From: Rosellinia necatrix
Taxonomy: Eukaryota; Ascomycota; Sordariomycetes; Xylariales; Xylariaceae
Direction: 5' to 3'
Assembly (NCBI GenBank): GCA_021209875.1
Contig: JAGYVD010000005.1
Span: 1,488,001-1,552,000 of the forward strand
DNA: 64,000 nucleotides
The notes under the pieces are model-generated. The model ran no database searches. It was given only the letters and a program-made list of their open reading frames with translations, and was not told where the DNA came from. Numbering within the stretch: position 1 is the stretch's first letter; every line of letters begins with the position of its first letter. Shown piece by piece: positions 1 through 12,903 of this stretch. A program made the translations under genes and the position numbers.

Positions 1-833
1 GAAGAGGCCTACCTAATTTGTAGGCACAGAATCTATTGGGCCAGAGCTAGCACAGGTAGTGAACATCCTATTCTATCAGATCACGTCCAATGTTCGCTCC
101 GATCTATAATCCGGATCGTTAAGACCTCTAAATGCCCACGAGTGGCCGTCCATGGAGTGTTTGTGTTCCATCTTATAGATCCCGTTTTACGTAGTGAAAT
201 GGGGTTCCCCTATTGGGCCTCAAAAATGCCCAGGTTGGAAGGGAATATTGATGCATCCAGGTGACGCTGCTATATTAGGTACTTAGTCAGCATCACCAAC
301 ACAATTCGCTGCTTCCGGTTTAGAATCTACTCCGTAGCATTGCACACATGGATTTCGCTAGTTGAACGACTCGATACCAACAGAGCTCTATTGAACCTAG
401 TTGCTTCGCCGAGTAGAAACCACTGCCAATTATGTCTGCCCCCAAGACTCGCCTTTCCACATAGCTCAAGAGCCTCAATGCGCTTGGCACTGATTGTTTA
501 TGCCGGCTCCTTCGTTCTTTCGTAGTCGACCATAGACACAACACGGGCTTCACAGCTTAGAACGACTCGTATGACTTTTTCTTTTGGTAATCATTTGTTT
601 GGCGCAAAAACATAACCCTTAATTTCGTAGAAGACGGTACCGAGATTTGGTCTCCTTATAACTCCCACCCGTGCATCCGAGGTTGTGCCCTATTGATTTT
701 CTATCACGCATGTTCTACCACGCATGCAAAATCGCCTGATTATGCAGGTGCCCCATTCCCTAGAGTACATGTCCATACCGGCTATCATGTGCATCGAAGG
801 ATTTGTTTAAGAAGAGTGGCTTGGCCTCCTGTT
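1..833. other. Intergenic, no gene seen
   Basis: Left edge of the window up to the stop codon of the eS10 gene. Only short, unrelated open frames occur and none has recognisable protein sequence. The right part probably holds the 3' UTR of eS10. No RNA gene or repeat was recognised. Confidence 0.5.
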
Positions 834-1546
834 TTACGAAGGAGGAGCTCCACGGCCACGACCAGCTCCACCACGGCTAGCAATGAATGTCAGTTTCATG
901 TCCCCGGCGCGGAACAAATCTGACGAGAGAGCTTACAATTGAGGGTTGTATTCGCCAGGAGCACCACCCTCCTTGCCCTCACCAGCATCCCGTCGTCGGT
1001 ATCCACCCTCACGATCGCCACGGTCACCACGGTCGCCACGGTCGCCTCCACGGCCACGGCCGAACGGTCTGCGCTCACGCTCGCCCTCGCCACCCATCAT
1101 GCCGCGGGGAGGAGCGTGCGATCGCTGCTGCTTAATGTGTGTGGCGGGGACGATCTCGGCGGGGAGGTGCAGCCACTCGCGGAGGTAGTCGAGACCCTCG
1201 GGGGTCAGGGTGTAGTAGTAGTATTGCCAGGAGAATTGGGTCTTGACATAGCCGCGGGAGGTGAGGGACTGGGCGGCCTTGACGACGAAGAGGTTCTTGG
1301 TGTCGATATCGGGGTGCTTGGGAAGGTTGTAGTCCTTCTTTGCGACCATCACGCCCTCACGGAAGAGGTACTACGACAAAGACAGAAACGTTAGCCAGTT
1401 CGCGACCGAGATATTTCCTTTCTTCACGATAGCTTCGCGGGGCCGGTATTCATCGGCGGGCGTTCGCCACGGGCATGGTAAACGGGACGGATGCGGATTG
1501 TTCTAACCTCGTGGATCTTCTTGCGGTCAGCCTTCGGAATCAGCAT
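834..1546 (-). CDS. rps10: 40S ribosomal protein eS10
   Basis: Small-subunit ribosomal protein of the 40S head. Three coding exons on the minus strand: 1546-1508, 1370-937 and 876-834, giving 171 aa. Exon 1 encodes [13 protein letters not shown], with donor GTTAGA. Exon 2 continues [20 protein letters not shown] and contains the conserved S10_plectin core ([20 protein letters not shown]). The tail is rich in Arg, Gly and Asp, as in other fungal eS10 proteins. The last exon adds the C-terminus [14 protein letters not shown]; without it the frame would stop after NPQL. Introns are 137 and 60 nt. The gene is divergent from the Sde2 gene. Identification is secure; the last exon rests on a GTAAGC donor, a GCTAG acceptor and the family's usual RGG-type end. 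Confidence 0.93.
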
Positions 1547-2135
1547 CTTGGCGGTTTGTTGTTGGGCGACAAGATGTTGGGAAGAGTGGGATGATAGGCG
1601 TGGTGTATTAAGAAGTTGGCTGGCGCTGCACTCTCGAGATCGGGGATTGCAATGAACGAGAGATCCAGTCAATTTTTTGGTGTGTGCAAAAACCCTACGC
1701 GAGTGGCTTGAGAAGGTACATGTTGGTGAGTTGGGTGGGGTCGAATATGTGCGTGCCACTATGAACTGTGGCTGGTGAGTATAATCAAGGCTTAAACAGC
1801 TGCGATAAGAGATAAGGCGTTTGCTACACTGGGTACCTAGTACCTAGGAGATAAGATAAACGGGTACTGATGTAAAGTGGTAAAGTGGTGGGTCAAGCTC
1901 CAATGTACCCCTTGTACCATAGGACAGCAAGACCCATATTAGTTAATTATATGCAGCTAAGGTTCGCCATCGTCGCAGGGGCAACCTCCAATTCCCTCCT
2001 TCACGATTCCTGATTCCTTCAACTCCAGCTAACTACGATTACATTTCAACCTTTGCGATCTCGGCATTTGACGAGCTACCTCCGCGAACACCCACGAACC
2101 ATCACATAAAACAAAAGGCCGAGAGGATTCACGAC
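1547..2135. promoter_or_regulatory. Divergent eS10 / sde2 intergenic region
   Basis: A 589 bp interval between two start codons on opposite strands must hold both promoters and 5' UTRs. It includes a short run of TAGGTAC-type motifs near 1830-1850. No specific factor site is claimed; a 5' UTR intron in eS10 is possible but was not resolved. Confidence 0.5.
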
Positions 2136-2987
2136 ATGATGGCCCCGAAAAATCTTAATGTCTTTGTGACTACATTTCCCGGCTTGGGTTTACCCCCAAC
2201 GCTATCCTTTCCAATCCCATCAACATCCACAGCCTCCGATCTACGCGACTCCATCACAAAGAGGCTACCACAAACCGACGCGAGGTTCATTATAACTACT
2301 ATCTCAAACAAGCAAATCACTCTTAACTCGACCCAACATATTTCCGATTTCTGCGACACCAATGATGACTTCGTTTCCTTGCGGTTGTCTCTGCCCCTTT
2401 GCGGTGGCAAGGGCGGTTTCGGATCACAACTTCGAGCAGCAGGAGGACGCATGTCATCGAGGAAGAAGAAGAACCAGGGCGACGAAAATGGCTCCAGCAG
2501 AAACCTTGATGGCCGACGACTAAGGACGATCAACGAAGCCAAGGCACTCGCTGAGTACCTAGCTATCAAACCCGAGATGGAGCAGAAGGAGAAGGAGAAA
2601 CGGCGCGCGCGATGGCAACAAATTGTCGAAGCCGCCGAAGAAAAAGAGTACGAGATCAAGAACAATACTAAGGGTCGTGTCAGTGGCAAATGGGTCGAAG
2701 ATAAGGAGGAGGCCGGCGAGCGCACGCGAGAGGCCGTTCTTGCTGCAATCAAGGCGGGAAACTACAAAGATAATCTCCTCAGCACATCACACGGCTCGAC
2801 ATCAAACGAGGACGATGAGGAATCCACAAGCGAGAGCGAAGATATGGCCGAGGAATCAAGTAACCCAAAATTATCAACAACAAAATCATCAACCAAAAAG
2901 CCACCAACGCGCGCTTTCGCGGGTTTCGATGAAGACGACGAATTCATGAGCTCTTCAGACGACGACAATGATAACGATACGAAGTGA
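2136..2987 (+). CDS. sde2: Splicing regulator Sde2 (ubiquitin-fold precursor)
   Basis: Single-exon gene, 283 aa. Residues ~1-90 form the Sde2 N-terminal ubiquitin-like fold ([11 protein letters not shown] ... SLRLSLPL), ending in the processing motif [19 protein letters not shown] at residues ~91-109. In fission yeast the ubiquitin-like part is cleaved after the Gly-Gly, and the C-terminal fragment starting with Lys joins the spliceosome to promote excision of particular introns. Here the motif is intact. Residues ~115-210 are a charged helical segment ([21 protein letters not shown]), followed by a Ser/Glu/Asp-rich acidic tail. Two tandem ATGs open the frame (2136 and 2139); MAPKNLNV may be the true start, making 282 aa. 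Family assignment is strong from the GGKGG motif and its context. Confidence 0.93.
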   Translation: MMAPKNLNVFVTTFPGLGLPPTLSFPIPSTSTASDLRDSITKRLPQTDARFIITTISNKQITLNSTQHISDFCDTNDDFVSLRLSLPLCGGKGGFGSQLRAAGGRMSSRKKKNQGDENGSSRNLDGRRLRTINEAKALAEYLAIKPEMEQKEKEKRRARWQQIVEAAEEKEYEIKNNTKGRVSGKWVEDKEEAGERTREAVLAAIKAGNYKDNLLSTSHGSTSNEDDEESTSESEDMAEESSNPKLSTTKSSTKKPPTRAFAGFDEDDEFMSSSDDDNDNDTK

Positions 2988-5900
2988 AGAACATGACGAC
3001 TTGCGCATACAGCTCGCGCTAGCATTAATCGCTATTCAGAACGAAGCCAGGCGGAGCTAATAAGATACCTTTCATGTCTGTGGTTCTGTCATGACGCGAT
3101 TACTTATCAGGAGTTGTTTCGGAAATAACTATGTCTCTCATGACATAGGGGACACATGTTTTGACCCGTACATCCTATTCATCTGCTAATTCAAGACGAA
3201 AATAACGAATAGCAAAGTAGGAAATACGGATGAGAAACGATTCTTTTACGGGGCTACCACGATCAATGGGGATTCCCAATGAGATATAGGCTGGAGTTGC
3301 ACATAAAACATTTCCTGGGGGGGCACAGATCTTCCATGAGTCAATGACGGGTTGAAGGACTACATCAAGTTACTTCAACCATAACCTCAATAAACAGCAT
3401 GGTCCCAAATTCCCCAAGCACGCATTTGTCTATGCTGCTTCAGTTATAGTTTAGGCAACGTTGTCATCAATAATAAGCTTACGTCGTAGTAGGTGCAATA
3501 CACTATTCTAGTTAGGTATAACTATTGCAAATTGCGCATAAATACTAATATTTCTCTAAACTATCCTCAAAATTCATCATGTTTATAGTACAATATCAAA
3601 ATTCAGTGGGCAGCAGTGAGTGTTCTCCATTACATTACTGTTCATCAGTAGGCATACTTGTGAACTCATGTTCCGTAATCACCCTCCTATCCACTGATGG
3701 AAGTTGAGCCCCTCCTACATGAGACAGTACTATCACTTCCAGCAAACAAAATCAGCATATTTTTAATGGTACACGGTGCTCTCCAAAATAAAGTCTCTAA
3801 CTAAGCGCAGTATCGCTATAGCATTTATCGGAGTTATGGCCCTTGGCCGATGCTGGGTATACAAGAATATATCAGTATTAAACTGCACTGCGCACTAAGT
3901 ATTTCCAATCAACTAACTACTTCGATGTTCGGTTCCTGATTTACCGACTATTCTAGATATTTCGCTCAATTTGTGTGCCTGCCCCTCATGTTTATTATCA
4001 ATCAACATAGTTAGCGGCGATCGTTGTTAGCTTCAGCACTACAGCGCCAACGCAAACCATACAAATCTCTCTTCAGTGGATTGTGTTCCCTGGTTGTTTT
4101 ACTAGCTTTATTGCTTCAGTATGTTTATCATATTTTAGAATCAAGGTTCTTTCTTAGGGTGTGCTGGTTACATCCTAGGCATAGTTCTAGCTACGGGTAT
4201 TCTCTTCACATGCATTTCTATTAAGACGTGCATAGGAATCGGAATTCGTCTTAGCCAACACAGTCATACTTCATCTCAATTTTTTGGTTACAGCTCATCG
4301 AGTGACAAAGGATATGGTAAGGTAGTACCGCTTACGCGAACTAAGTTGGGGTGCATCGACGGCCCTTCTGGGTATTGGATCGTTACAAAACCAATCCGTA
4401 ATAATTAATACATTAAAACGCAGTGTACTACTAATTGCTAATATAAGTAGAGAACAATAAAAGTGTTATTAAATTCGTCCTAATCAACTGGAAATAAGTG
4501 TTTAAGGTTGACGTACGAAGCGCCAGGAAGCTGTGTGGTAGAGAAGGGGTAAAAGGGGGGAGGGTGAGTGGGCGGGAGGAAGCACTGGGCTGGTTGGGGG
4601 TTGGCCGAGGATAAAGACTGAAAAAAAGTGCAAAAAAAAGCTCAGGCTGGGAACTGAATCCAAGCCCTACGAAAAACCACACGGTCAGTGTCTCTACATG
4701 TCAAGTATGGGTTGGCCATCCCACTCCAATTCGGACAACACCTTTGCAGTTGTTTCTAGCCTCTAGTCACCCAGGGATACGTCCTTTTTGCGGGGTCGGC
4801 TTATTGAGAATTCCTCGCACTTTTATAACTTATATACCCCATGCCAGATCCCAATTCCTATCGGCGGCAGCCACCGTCTCCCGTTTGCTGCTTTGTCATG
4901 GCCTCTGCCGGCGTACTCCCGGACCCATGCCCCGCGGGCTTCTGTTGCCTTGAAGAGTACCTGAGTCCTATTCCCCTTCTACGTCCAACTCTACGTCCAA
5001 CTCTTCTGCCTTGCAACTATATACACGCATTCGCCGCACCTATCCAAGCATGCACGCGGCGTAGTTCAACCACCTGTAGCCATCCGAGATCACTTATCAC
5101 CAACAAATCCGTAACATTCACATAACCCAGTTAGGCTGAATACGATATCATGTCGGCTGCACTCTTTATCACTACAAATGTAAAATAGGCCCTAAGATAG
5201 TACGACACTCGAGGGATTACTATGCGCAGCGCAACCCCAATAGCCTAATCAAGATGGCCTTTTCTAATAATCGCTCGCCCCAAAGCGCCTGATTGATTGA
5301 ACGCTTGGTGATGTTCTTTTCTTGGGAGAAATCAGCGTGGCCTCTACTTACTCCAAGCAATGGTGGTTAGGCATTACCTAGGGCAAGGTGGTTCGAAACC
5401 TAGGGTCCTAGCTTTTCTTATTGCTGATCGGCTTTTCCAATGCAGTACCACCTGTTCACCATCTGAATTCAAGCGATCGATGCCTATGCTCATAGCTAAC
5501 TGAAAGATGGCTATAGATAGAGATGGCAGTCTTCTCCTGAAGCTATTCACACACAGCACACTTTTGGTACAATTCTGGCAGCCGGGCTGCATTGTCCTTC
5601 TCAGACACCGAATTAAGATGCTTTCCTTCTCTATCTACGTCGATACTCGTCCGATAGAATTAGTTTAATATGTAAGTAAATGCATATCTATTTCGCTCAA
5701 TTCGCCCACGCGCTTCTCAGATTCACCATCGTTCTGAAGGTATCTACCTAAGATAGATAGATCCGCGGCAAGTACACAGGTAGTTAAAAGGGGGGTTGTT
5801 CTTGCAGCACTTGGCTTCAGTCCTTGCTTCCTATTGGTCTGCCTGCAAGATTCATCACCTCTTCTGGTCTAGCTTTAGCTTGGGTACTTAAGCCCTGACC

Positions 5901-6209
5901 TGCCCCAGTAGGTACCTAGGTACCTATCTAGGTATTTACTTACCAAGGCTTCGCGAACATACCTCCTTTTCCCAACATTCACAGTGCCCGGGCCATCTTC
6001 ATCAAATCACCATAAAAGGAGACCGGCCGTGTTTGTGACAGTTAAATTCTAACGTATAAGTAATGGCTAAGCTGTTGTTATATAAAAAAAAATTAAAAAA
6101 AACCACAGGCCATCAGGATTAGCTCCTCAACTCCGATCGATGAGCATTAATCCAGGCACCTAACCTAGCCCATTTAGGCAGATAAAGCAAAAAAACAGGT
6201 CAGGGGAAC
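2988..6209. other. 3.2 kb intergenic region, no gene seen
   Basis: No open frame has recognisable protein content; all are under about 95 codons. The sequence is moderately AT-rich with scattered TAGGTAC-type palindromes (densest around 5910-5940) and an A-rich run near 6080-6105. The left end will include the sde2 3' UTR and the right end the SDR 3' UTR. No TIR, LTR or tRNA signature was found. Confidence 0.5.
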
Positions 6210-7443
6210 CTACAAGTGCTTATTCAGAGCGGCCTTCTGGTCGGCGCCCATGGCGCCGCCAAAGGACCGGCTGAACTCCCTCAGCCCCTCGAGCTCCCGC
6301 CTCACGGCGTCCGTCTCGGCGAGCACGGCGTCGAAGGCGTCGCGGCCGAGCGGGACCCTGACGGGGATGCGGGTGCCGCCGCCGCGTGTGAGCAGCAGCT
6401 CGGGCATGGCGCGGGCGATGTCGTCGGCGGAGCTGAAGCCGGCGCGGAGGCCCTCGTCGGCGAGCAGCGCGAGCATGGCGTTGGTCGGCATGTGCGGCCC
6501 CGCGTAGGCCGGGTGGCGCGCCGCCGTCGTCCGGAAGCTGCGGCCGAGGTACTCGGTCGTCGTGCCGCCGGGCTCGAGGATCGACAGGTGGATGTTCCAC
6601 CGCGGGTCCAGCTCCTTGGCCACGCTCTCCGCGAACCCCTCCATCGCGAACTTGGACGCGTGGTAGTACGCGCTCCCCGGCGTCGCCAGGAAACCCCCCA
6701 TCGAGCTCACGAACAGGATCGCGCCCCCCCGCTGCCCCGTCTTCGGGTTCTCGTCCCGGAGCACCCCGAGCGCTCGCTTGGTCACGTCGACCGCCCCCCA
6801 GACTAGATCGTCCCGACCGCTGGTTGTTAGCTAAGCTACCTGAGTGTGGGACGGGGTTTGCTCTGCAAGGGGAGGAGGGGTGGGGGAGGGGGGGGCAGAC
6901 TGCGTATGGAGGCGGCGGCGCCCAAGGGAACCCTGACTCACAATTGGTATCAAAGAGGTCCCGTCCTTCCCGTGCGGTTGATGATTCTGTATCTCCCATG
7001 ATCGTGTACCCGGCGTTGTTGACCACGACGTCAACGCGCCCGAAGCGTTCCACCGCTGCCTTGAACGCCTTGTCGATAGCTTCCTCTGATGTGACGTCAA
7101 GCGCGAGTTTAAGGACGTTCGACGCGTCGTCCGAGAGGTATGGGAGCGCGGAGACCTTCCGCGCCGTTGCGACGACCCGGTTTTCCGTCTGGGTAGCTAG
7201 CCGCATGGCGAGGGCCGCACCAATGCCAGACGAGCAGCCGGTAACTTTGGTATAGGGTGTAAGCGTTTAGTATAAATACCATTGTAGATGTGGAGTGCAT
7301 CCCTCTTGCCCCAGCCAGAGAACTAAAAACAAGGGCACAAGGGCGACTGTGGGTAGATCAAAGCCGAATATATGAAGACGCAAGGTGCACTTACTGAACC
7401 AAACAGCATCGGGCGGAAGGGTGTAAAAGTCGATGTTTTCCAT
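6210..7443 (-). CDS. Short-chain dehydrogenase/reductase (classical SDR)
   Basis: NAD(P)-dependent oxidoreductase of unknown substrate. Three exons on the minus strand: 7443-7395, 7244-6942 and 6802-6210, giving 314 aa. The first intron splits the nucleotide-binding motif: exon 1 ends DAVWF, and the join restores ITGCSSGIG (TGxxxGIG, residues ~18-25). NNAG lies near residue 95. The second join gives DTNFWGAVDVTKRAL. The catalytic Ser is in ILFVSS and Tyr/Lys in YYHASK, around residues 145-165. Length and motif spacing match fungal classical SDRs of the acyl-dihydroxyacetone-phosphate-reductase-like type, but the substrate cannot be read from sequence. Exon 3 is far more GC-rich than exons 1-2 (see findings). 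No neighbouring biosynthetic gene suggests a cluster. Confidence 0.9.
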
Positions 7444-8285
7444 TGTCTGTCGACGGATAGGTTAAAGGGTATAAGTAAGCGTGTGGTAAGTTTGCGTATC
7501 CAGTCTAAATATACGATTCGGAGGCTGCCTGTCGTCTCACCCTGTTATGCGCTACGCCTGCTACACAATGAGATTGTCGCTCCCTGAGGGAGATAGATCT
7601 CTTTATATCTAGCTACTTACATGAAACTTCTTGTACTATTCTTCCTTGTCTAATTGACATATCTCCTACTGCAAGTCAATGCTAAGATCTGCAGGTCGGA
7701 CGGAAATTAGCTAAGTGCGGGATACCATCCGTGAGGGAACAGCGTGTTATAGCCAGCCCCTACTCTTGATTCTACCTAATTATAGGAAAACATCCATTCT
7801 GCTTGGTATGTTGCCGCCATAGTGATGTTTGAGATCAGATTGGCGAAGGGTAACAAGCCTACGGTCTAATGTAGATGCAGGCATTAGATGAGATAATCAC
7901 CCAGATACTAATGCATAATCTGATTTGTCACGCCTTATCTACGGCTTAACTCCATCTCTAAATCCCGGAATACCCGACTGGCCTCAATGACTGCATGAGC
8001 TTCCATTTGATATAAACTTGTAGGTTGAGTTGTGGATTGCCTACGTAGGCAGTCAGTCGTCCAAGAGGGTGAGTGCACATCACAATAGAATTAATAGACT
8101 GGTAGCTTAAGCCTTACGCTGGCTTGGTTGGATTGGCAATTGCGTTGTCTTTAGTTGCTCTAAATTCCTGGATTCGGGCTATCCGTGTCATTCTGCTCCT
8201 GTTACATGTTCTATTCCGACCAGGCAAACAAATTTTGAATGATTTTTCAGCTCATATAGCGTAGTGATGGTACAACACTAAATTT
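7444..8285. other. Intergenic, SDR promoter and sec31 3' flank
   Basis: An 842 bp gap between the SDR start codon and the sec31 stop codon. No coding potential was seen. It should contain the SDR promoter on the left and the sec31 terminator on the right. Confidence 0.5.
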
Positions 8286-11200
8286 TTAGTTCGTAACTTT
8301 GCTCATCTGCACCAATCGCTTGATACCAACCTATTATATGTTAGTAAAGGATGTCTATGTTGGCATAGGTTGGAACTTTAACTCACCATCCAGTTGCCGC
8401 ACTCATCCGTCTTATCTCGCTGGATCTCTACTTGAAGCCTTTGGGCCTCGGGATAATCCTTACCCTCTAGAGCCAAGGCCAACTTCGTCAATTGCTCTAC
8501 GGTGTCTGGTTTTACTAGTTCTTCGTTGTTTAGATGGTCAAAGAGTAGCCCGAGTCGCTTCTGTGTATCTTTCACCTGTTGCGCAAAAGATGCTGGCGCT
8601 TTCCCTGCAACTCGTTGCATATCGCGGCTGAAAATATCGACTAGCTGCTGGGCACTGGCCGGGATGTGAGAGCGATCGCCTGCTGGGTGCCTGGGCTTTG
8701 GCGGGGGCGTAGGTTGCGCTGGTGGAGGTGCAGGAGAGCCTGCTCCTTTTGGTGGTCCTCCGCTACTTAGTGGTACCGGCCCTTGTTGAGCTAGAGGCGC
8801 TGGATAAGGCGAGGGCGCATACTGACTTTGCGACGAGGTGACTTGTGGTGGGGGGGCATAAGGATTAGGTGGAGGTAGCGGGCGGTTGATACTAGGCGGG
8901 GGTGCTGCACCGGGGTATGGAGGTGGCTGATTAGCTTGCTGTGGTGCAGGAGCTGGGGCGTACCGGTTTGAGGGTGGTCCTGCTGCCGGAGGCGGGTTAT
9001 ATGGCGAGGCGCTTCTCGGAACGAAGTTTCCTGCTGCCGGTGGGGGTGGTAGCCCGGATCCGCCACCCGGAGTTGGTGCAGCTGCTGGTGGCGCATATAC
9101 ATTAGAGGTGGAGGACCCGGGGCGAGGGGGTGGAAGGTGCCCAGCTTGTGGAGGGCCACCGAGAGGAGACATTACACGGGCCGTCGGGGGTCCCTTGGGA
9201 GGCGGCGGTGGGGTTGCGGAACCTCGGTGACCACCATATGGGCTCTGTGGGGGCGGGGTTGGCTGGTTGGCCTGGTTTGGGAAAGGGGACGTCATAGGCT
9301 GCGCACTGGGGGTATTCTTTCGTGGGGGAGGCCTCGTTACAACGGGCACATCGTTCCAATTGCCGACGTCCGCATTTCTGGGCGGAGGCCTTGATGACGG
9401 AGTTGAAGACCGAGGAGGCCCGAATGAAGAAGTCGGAGGGGCACCAAATCCCGAAGGGGGGGGCATCTGTGTCGCTTGGCTATGTGGTGGTTGGTATCCC
9501 TGGGGGGCATATGGATTGGATCCAGTAGGGGCATATGGATTAGATGCCGAGGGGGCAGGAGTTGTGCCAGCAGACGGCGTGTACTGGTTTGCGGTAGGAA
9601 TCTGGGCAGCGGAGGGCCCATAAGGGTTGTTTGGGTGTACAGGAGTCGATTGGAGTGGCTGAAACCCAACAGCTGGTTGCGGCGCTCGGGAAGCCGCACG
9701 TACAGGCGCCGCCGTTTGTTGGGCTGGCTGTCGAGATGTTGGCTGAGCAGGAGCCTTTTTGGTAGCCTGCTCAACTCGGGCTCGAGCCATATCAGCCGCA
9801 GGGTATTTTGTTGGCAAGAGGTTAAGATACTTCTGAGCAACGTCTAGCTGGCCATGGGCGGCAACGATATCAGCATATTCAACATACTTGTCGTATAGAA
9901 GCGCCAATTTCCAGCCGGAGGTTAGATTGGCCTCGCTGTCTTGAAATTTCGCGACGTGACGGAACACCGTAACCTTTTCGATGAAGTGCTGTAGAGCCCT
10001 GGCATGAACGGAGAAGGTTGAGTCACTGCTCTCAACTAAGCCGGCCTTCTCATCCTCTGCAAGCTCAGCCACCCAAATATCCACGACCTTTTCCAACTTG
10101 GAGCCGACCAAGTAGCAGAAGGAGGCATCTTTGCGAGGGCCCGACTCATAGATGCGATCGCCCAACGCTTCGCAGAGGTCAGGAAACTCGGTCGGGTCAG
10201 CAAATGTGCAAAGCGTCACCATGGTTTCTTTCCAATCAGCCAAGTCCGCGTTATACACTACATCCCAGAGGTTCTTGACAATCACGGAGCCTAGAAGGCG
10301 CAGATAGCTCGGCATACCGGTCTTTTGGGACAAATAGGCAGATTGCACTCTGTCAACTAGATCTTTCCCTCCACAGTTGGCGATTATAAAGGCGTCGGCC
10401 ATACGGCCTTCGTCTAGGCAGATTTCTGTGGCTTTTTCAAAACTGCCGAGCATCAACGCTTTAGTGATCTGCTTCTCAACTGTGGAATCACCTTCGCCAA
10501 ACAACTGGAAGGGATTGTCGGTTTTTGCACCCTTGGTGGCTGACAAATTTGCCAGGAAATCTTCTTCGTCTGCATCAGGCCCATCGGCAAAGAAAGTCGA
10601 AATACGCTTCTTATGAATTTTTGCACTGGAAGCGGGCTTTTTCGGCTCACTTTCTTCCTTCTTTTCGTCCTCTTCAGCGGGTGCGCCGTTGGTAATATCC
10701 TTCTCACTGAAGCCCAGATAATCAACAATTCCTTTCCGAGGATTATTGGACAAAAGGGTTTCTATGACGCGCCAATCGGCTTTCTCTTCTTCTGAGTGTG
10801 CTTCCTCCTTATGCGACTCGCAAATGGCTGCTAAATTTCCGGATTTGAGCGACTCTTCGAATTTTTCGGTCGCAGTGGTGATATCTGAATCGACAGAGAA
10901 GCGAGAAATCTGGATCTTAGATGATCGCTTTTGGCCAGCCTGGGAAGGATTTTGTTTAAACATTATTATTTTCCCACCAAATCCAAACGAAACGCCCACA
11001 GGCGTTTCGAGCCATCTCGGTGCCTTAGCAAGAGAGAAAGCAGCACCCTGCGGCTGAGTCTGGGCCTGTGTAAAGAAATCCTCGCCATCGAGATTGCTCT
11101 GGGTGGTATTCTGTACTGCCGAGGGGTTCGTGTTCTGAAGCGTCTGGATGGTGATTTTGCCGTCAAACGCGGCTGTGGCCGAGAGGCTAGGGTTATGGGG

Positions 11201-12185
11201 GTGGAACCGTGTCAAGAAGGTCCAGTTAGTAACCTCGGGGAACTCCCCGTAGCGCTCCCCCGTCTGAGGGTTCCAGATTAAGGTCTTATTATCCTTGCCA
11301 GACGAAATTAGAATATCGCCATCCTGTTGACACCACGAAACAGAAAGTACGCCTTGCTCGTGGCCTTGGAGGGTTCGCTCAGGGGCGTTGGAGTTGCGCA
11401 AATCCCATAGGAGAATGACGGGAGTGGTATCGTCGGGCGTTGCGGTCAACAACTTGGTCGAGTTGTTCGGGTCCCAAGCGATAGAGCTGACGGCCTTCCG
11501 GTTGTTGTTAAGCGTTAACGAGGCCTTCTTAGTCTTCAGGTCCCAGACGGTTACGAAACCGCCAGTGCCACCGGTGGCCAGGATGTGAGAAACCTTAGTG
11601 TTCCAGGCCACGCATTCTAAATCATCCGACCTAGCAGCAGCCGTGCCAAGTCGGAAAGCGTTCGAAGGGTCGTTGACATCATAGATGAAAAGCTCGCCCT
11701 TGGCGCCAGCCGTTGCGAGGATTTGGGGGCGCAGAGGGTTAAATTGTAAAGACTTGATGGCACCCGTGTGTTTCGTCGTTCTCGAGATGAGGGCATCGGA
11801 GGCGCCTGAGATGAGTTTCTCGGCATCCCAGAGATCTAATGAGCCGTTCTCGAGGGCTCCAGCGATGATGCCGTTGGGGTACTCTTCGGAGGGTTGGCCC
11901 CAGGCGATGTCGTAGAACCTGGCAGCGATCCCGTCAGCAATGCTTGGCAAGGTATGACGACAACTGTGCAAGTTACCTCGAGTCGGCAGCTAGGCTAGCA
12001 ATGGGCTGGAGCTCGAGTCCTTGGGTCTGGTTGTCGAGATCCAAGTCCCAAAGTTCCAACCTGGTCTCGTCAGAGAAGTCAGCATCCACGGCGCCAGCTC
12101 TTGTTCCCGTGGCAAGAAGCGGTCTGGCGGAGTCAGGCGACCAGGCGAAGGCCGCCGTTCGCGCAATCTCGCGCAGTCTAACCAT
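8286..12185 (-). CDS. sec31: COPII coat outer-shell protein Sec31
   Basis: Outer cage subunit of COPII vesicles; with Sec13 it coats ER exit sites and stimulates Sar1 GTP hydrolysis. Three exons on the minus strand: 12185-11977, 11918-8387 and 8330-8286, giving 1261 aa, the usual size for filamentous fungi. Residues 1-~340 are a WD40 propeller ([36 protein letters not shown]). Residues ~480-760 form the helical ACE1-type element that dimerises and binds Sec13. Residues ~790-1130 are a Pro/Gln/Ala-rich linker of the kind that contacts Sec23/Sar1. The C-terminal helical domain ends WMVGVKRLVQ-type; here the last exon encodes [14 protein letters not shown]. That exon is only 45 nt and is missed if the frame is read through. 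Introns are 58 and 56 nt. The gene is divergent from the RRM gene. Confidence 0.95.
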
Positions 12186-12903
12186 GATTCCGCGGTGCGA
12201 ATAGACTCGGGGGAGGGCGAAGGCGGTCGAGGAGGAGGAGAGAGAGGGCGAGAGATGGAGGGGTTTTAAAGAGGGCTACCCGAAATGCCAGCTGGCATTG
12301 AGCACTCTAGGCCAGCTAGGGATGGTGATTGTGTAGTCGCGAAGCCCCAACAGGCAGGATTGATGTTGTCCAGCGGCGCGGTTAACGAGACAGAGACGAG
12401 GACATGGTAGTGGTGATAGAGTTGAATAGAGTTGATGCCAGATAATGCAGTCCCGGATCGACGAATGCCCCGTTATTATTATCAGCTCCTCCAGATCACA
12501 GCGTGTAACCTAGCAGGGCCAAACCAGGTTCCTACCATTGCAAGCTACGAGTTTGTGGGGCGCCTAGCAGCATCGGCCCACCGTATACTTGGTGCAGGTA
12601 ACTAGATTGACAGGTGGGCACGAGCCACCTACCTGCAGACTCACAGCCAGTCTCCAAGTCTGCGTGACATTGTGTTTCGCCCGAGTCGGGTCACTAACAT
12701 TACCGACCTACTCCAGCCCCAAACCAATACACTGGTACACCACGTGACATTGACCGGTTATCACGATTCAACCTTTCGAGGTACCTGCGCTATCTTACGC
12801 TTTGAGATACTACAAGGCGGAGCCGCGGTTGCGAGGGTTCCTTGCGCGTCTCTTTTTTTAACAGTAGCCCACAAATGCCCAAGAAATCTCGGTCACAGGA
12901 ACC
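12186..12903. promoter_or_regulatory. Divergent sec31 / RRM-gene intergenic region
   Basis: A 718 bp interval between oppositely oriented start codons, carrying both promoters. The sec31 side begins with a purine-rich stretch (GGAGGAGGAGAG-type, 12225-12265). No specific operator is claimed. Confidence 0.45.

Noticed and set aside
4630..4690. GGATTCAGTTCCC-like element on the minus strand resembling a tRNA T arm
   Set aside because: Stem mismatches and no cloverleaf could be drawn.
5380..5410. GGTTCGAAACC resembling a tRNA B box
   Set aside because: The T-stem does not pair and no A box or acceptor stem could be found at the right distance.
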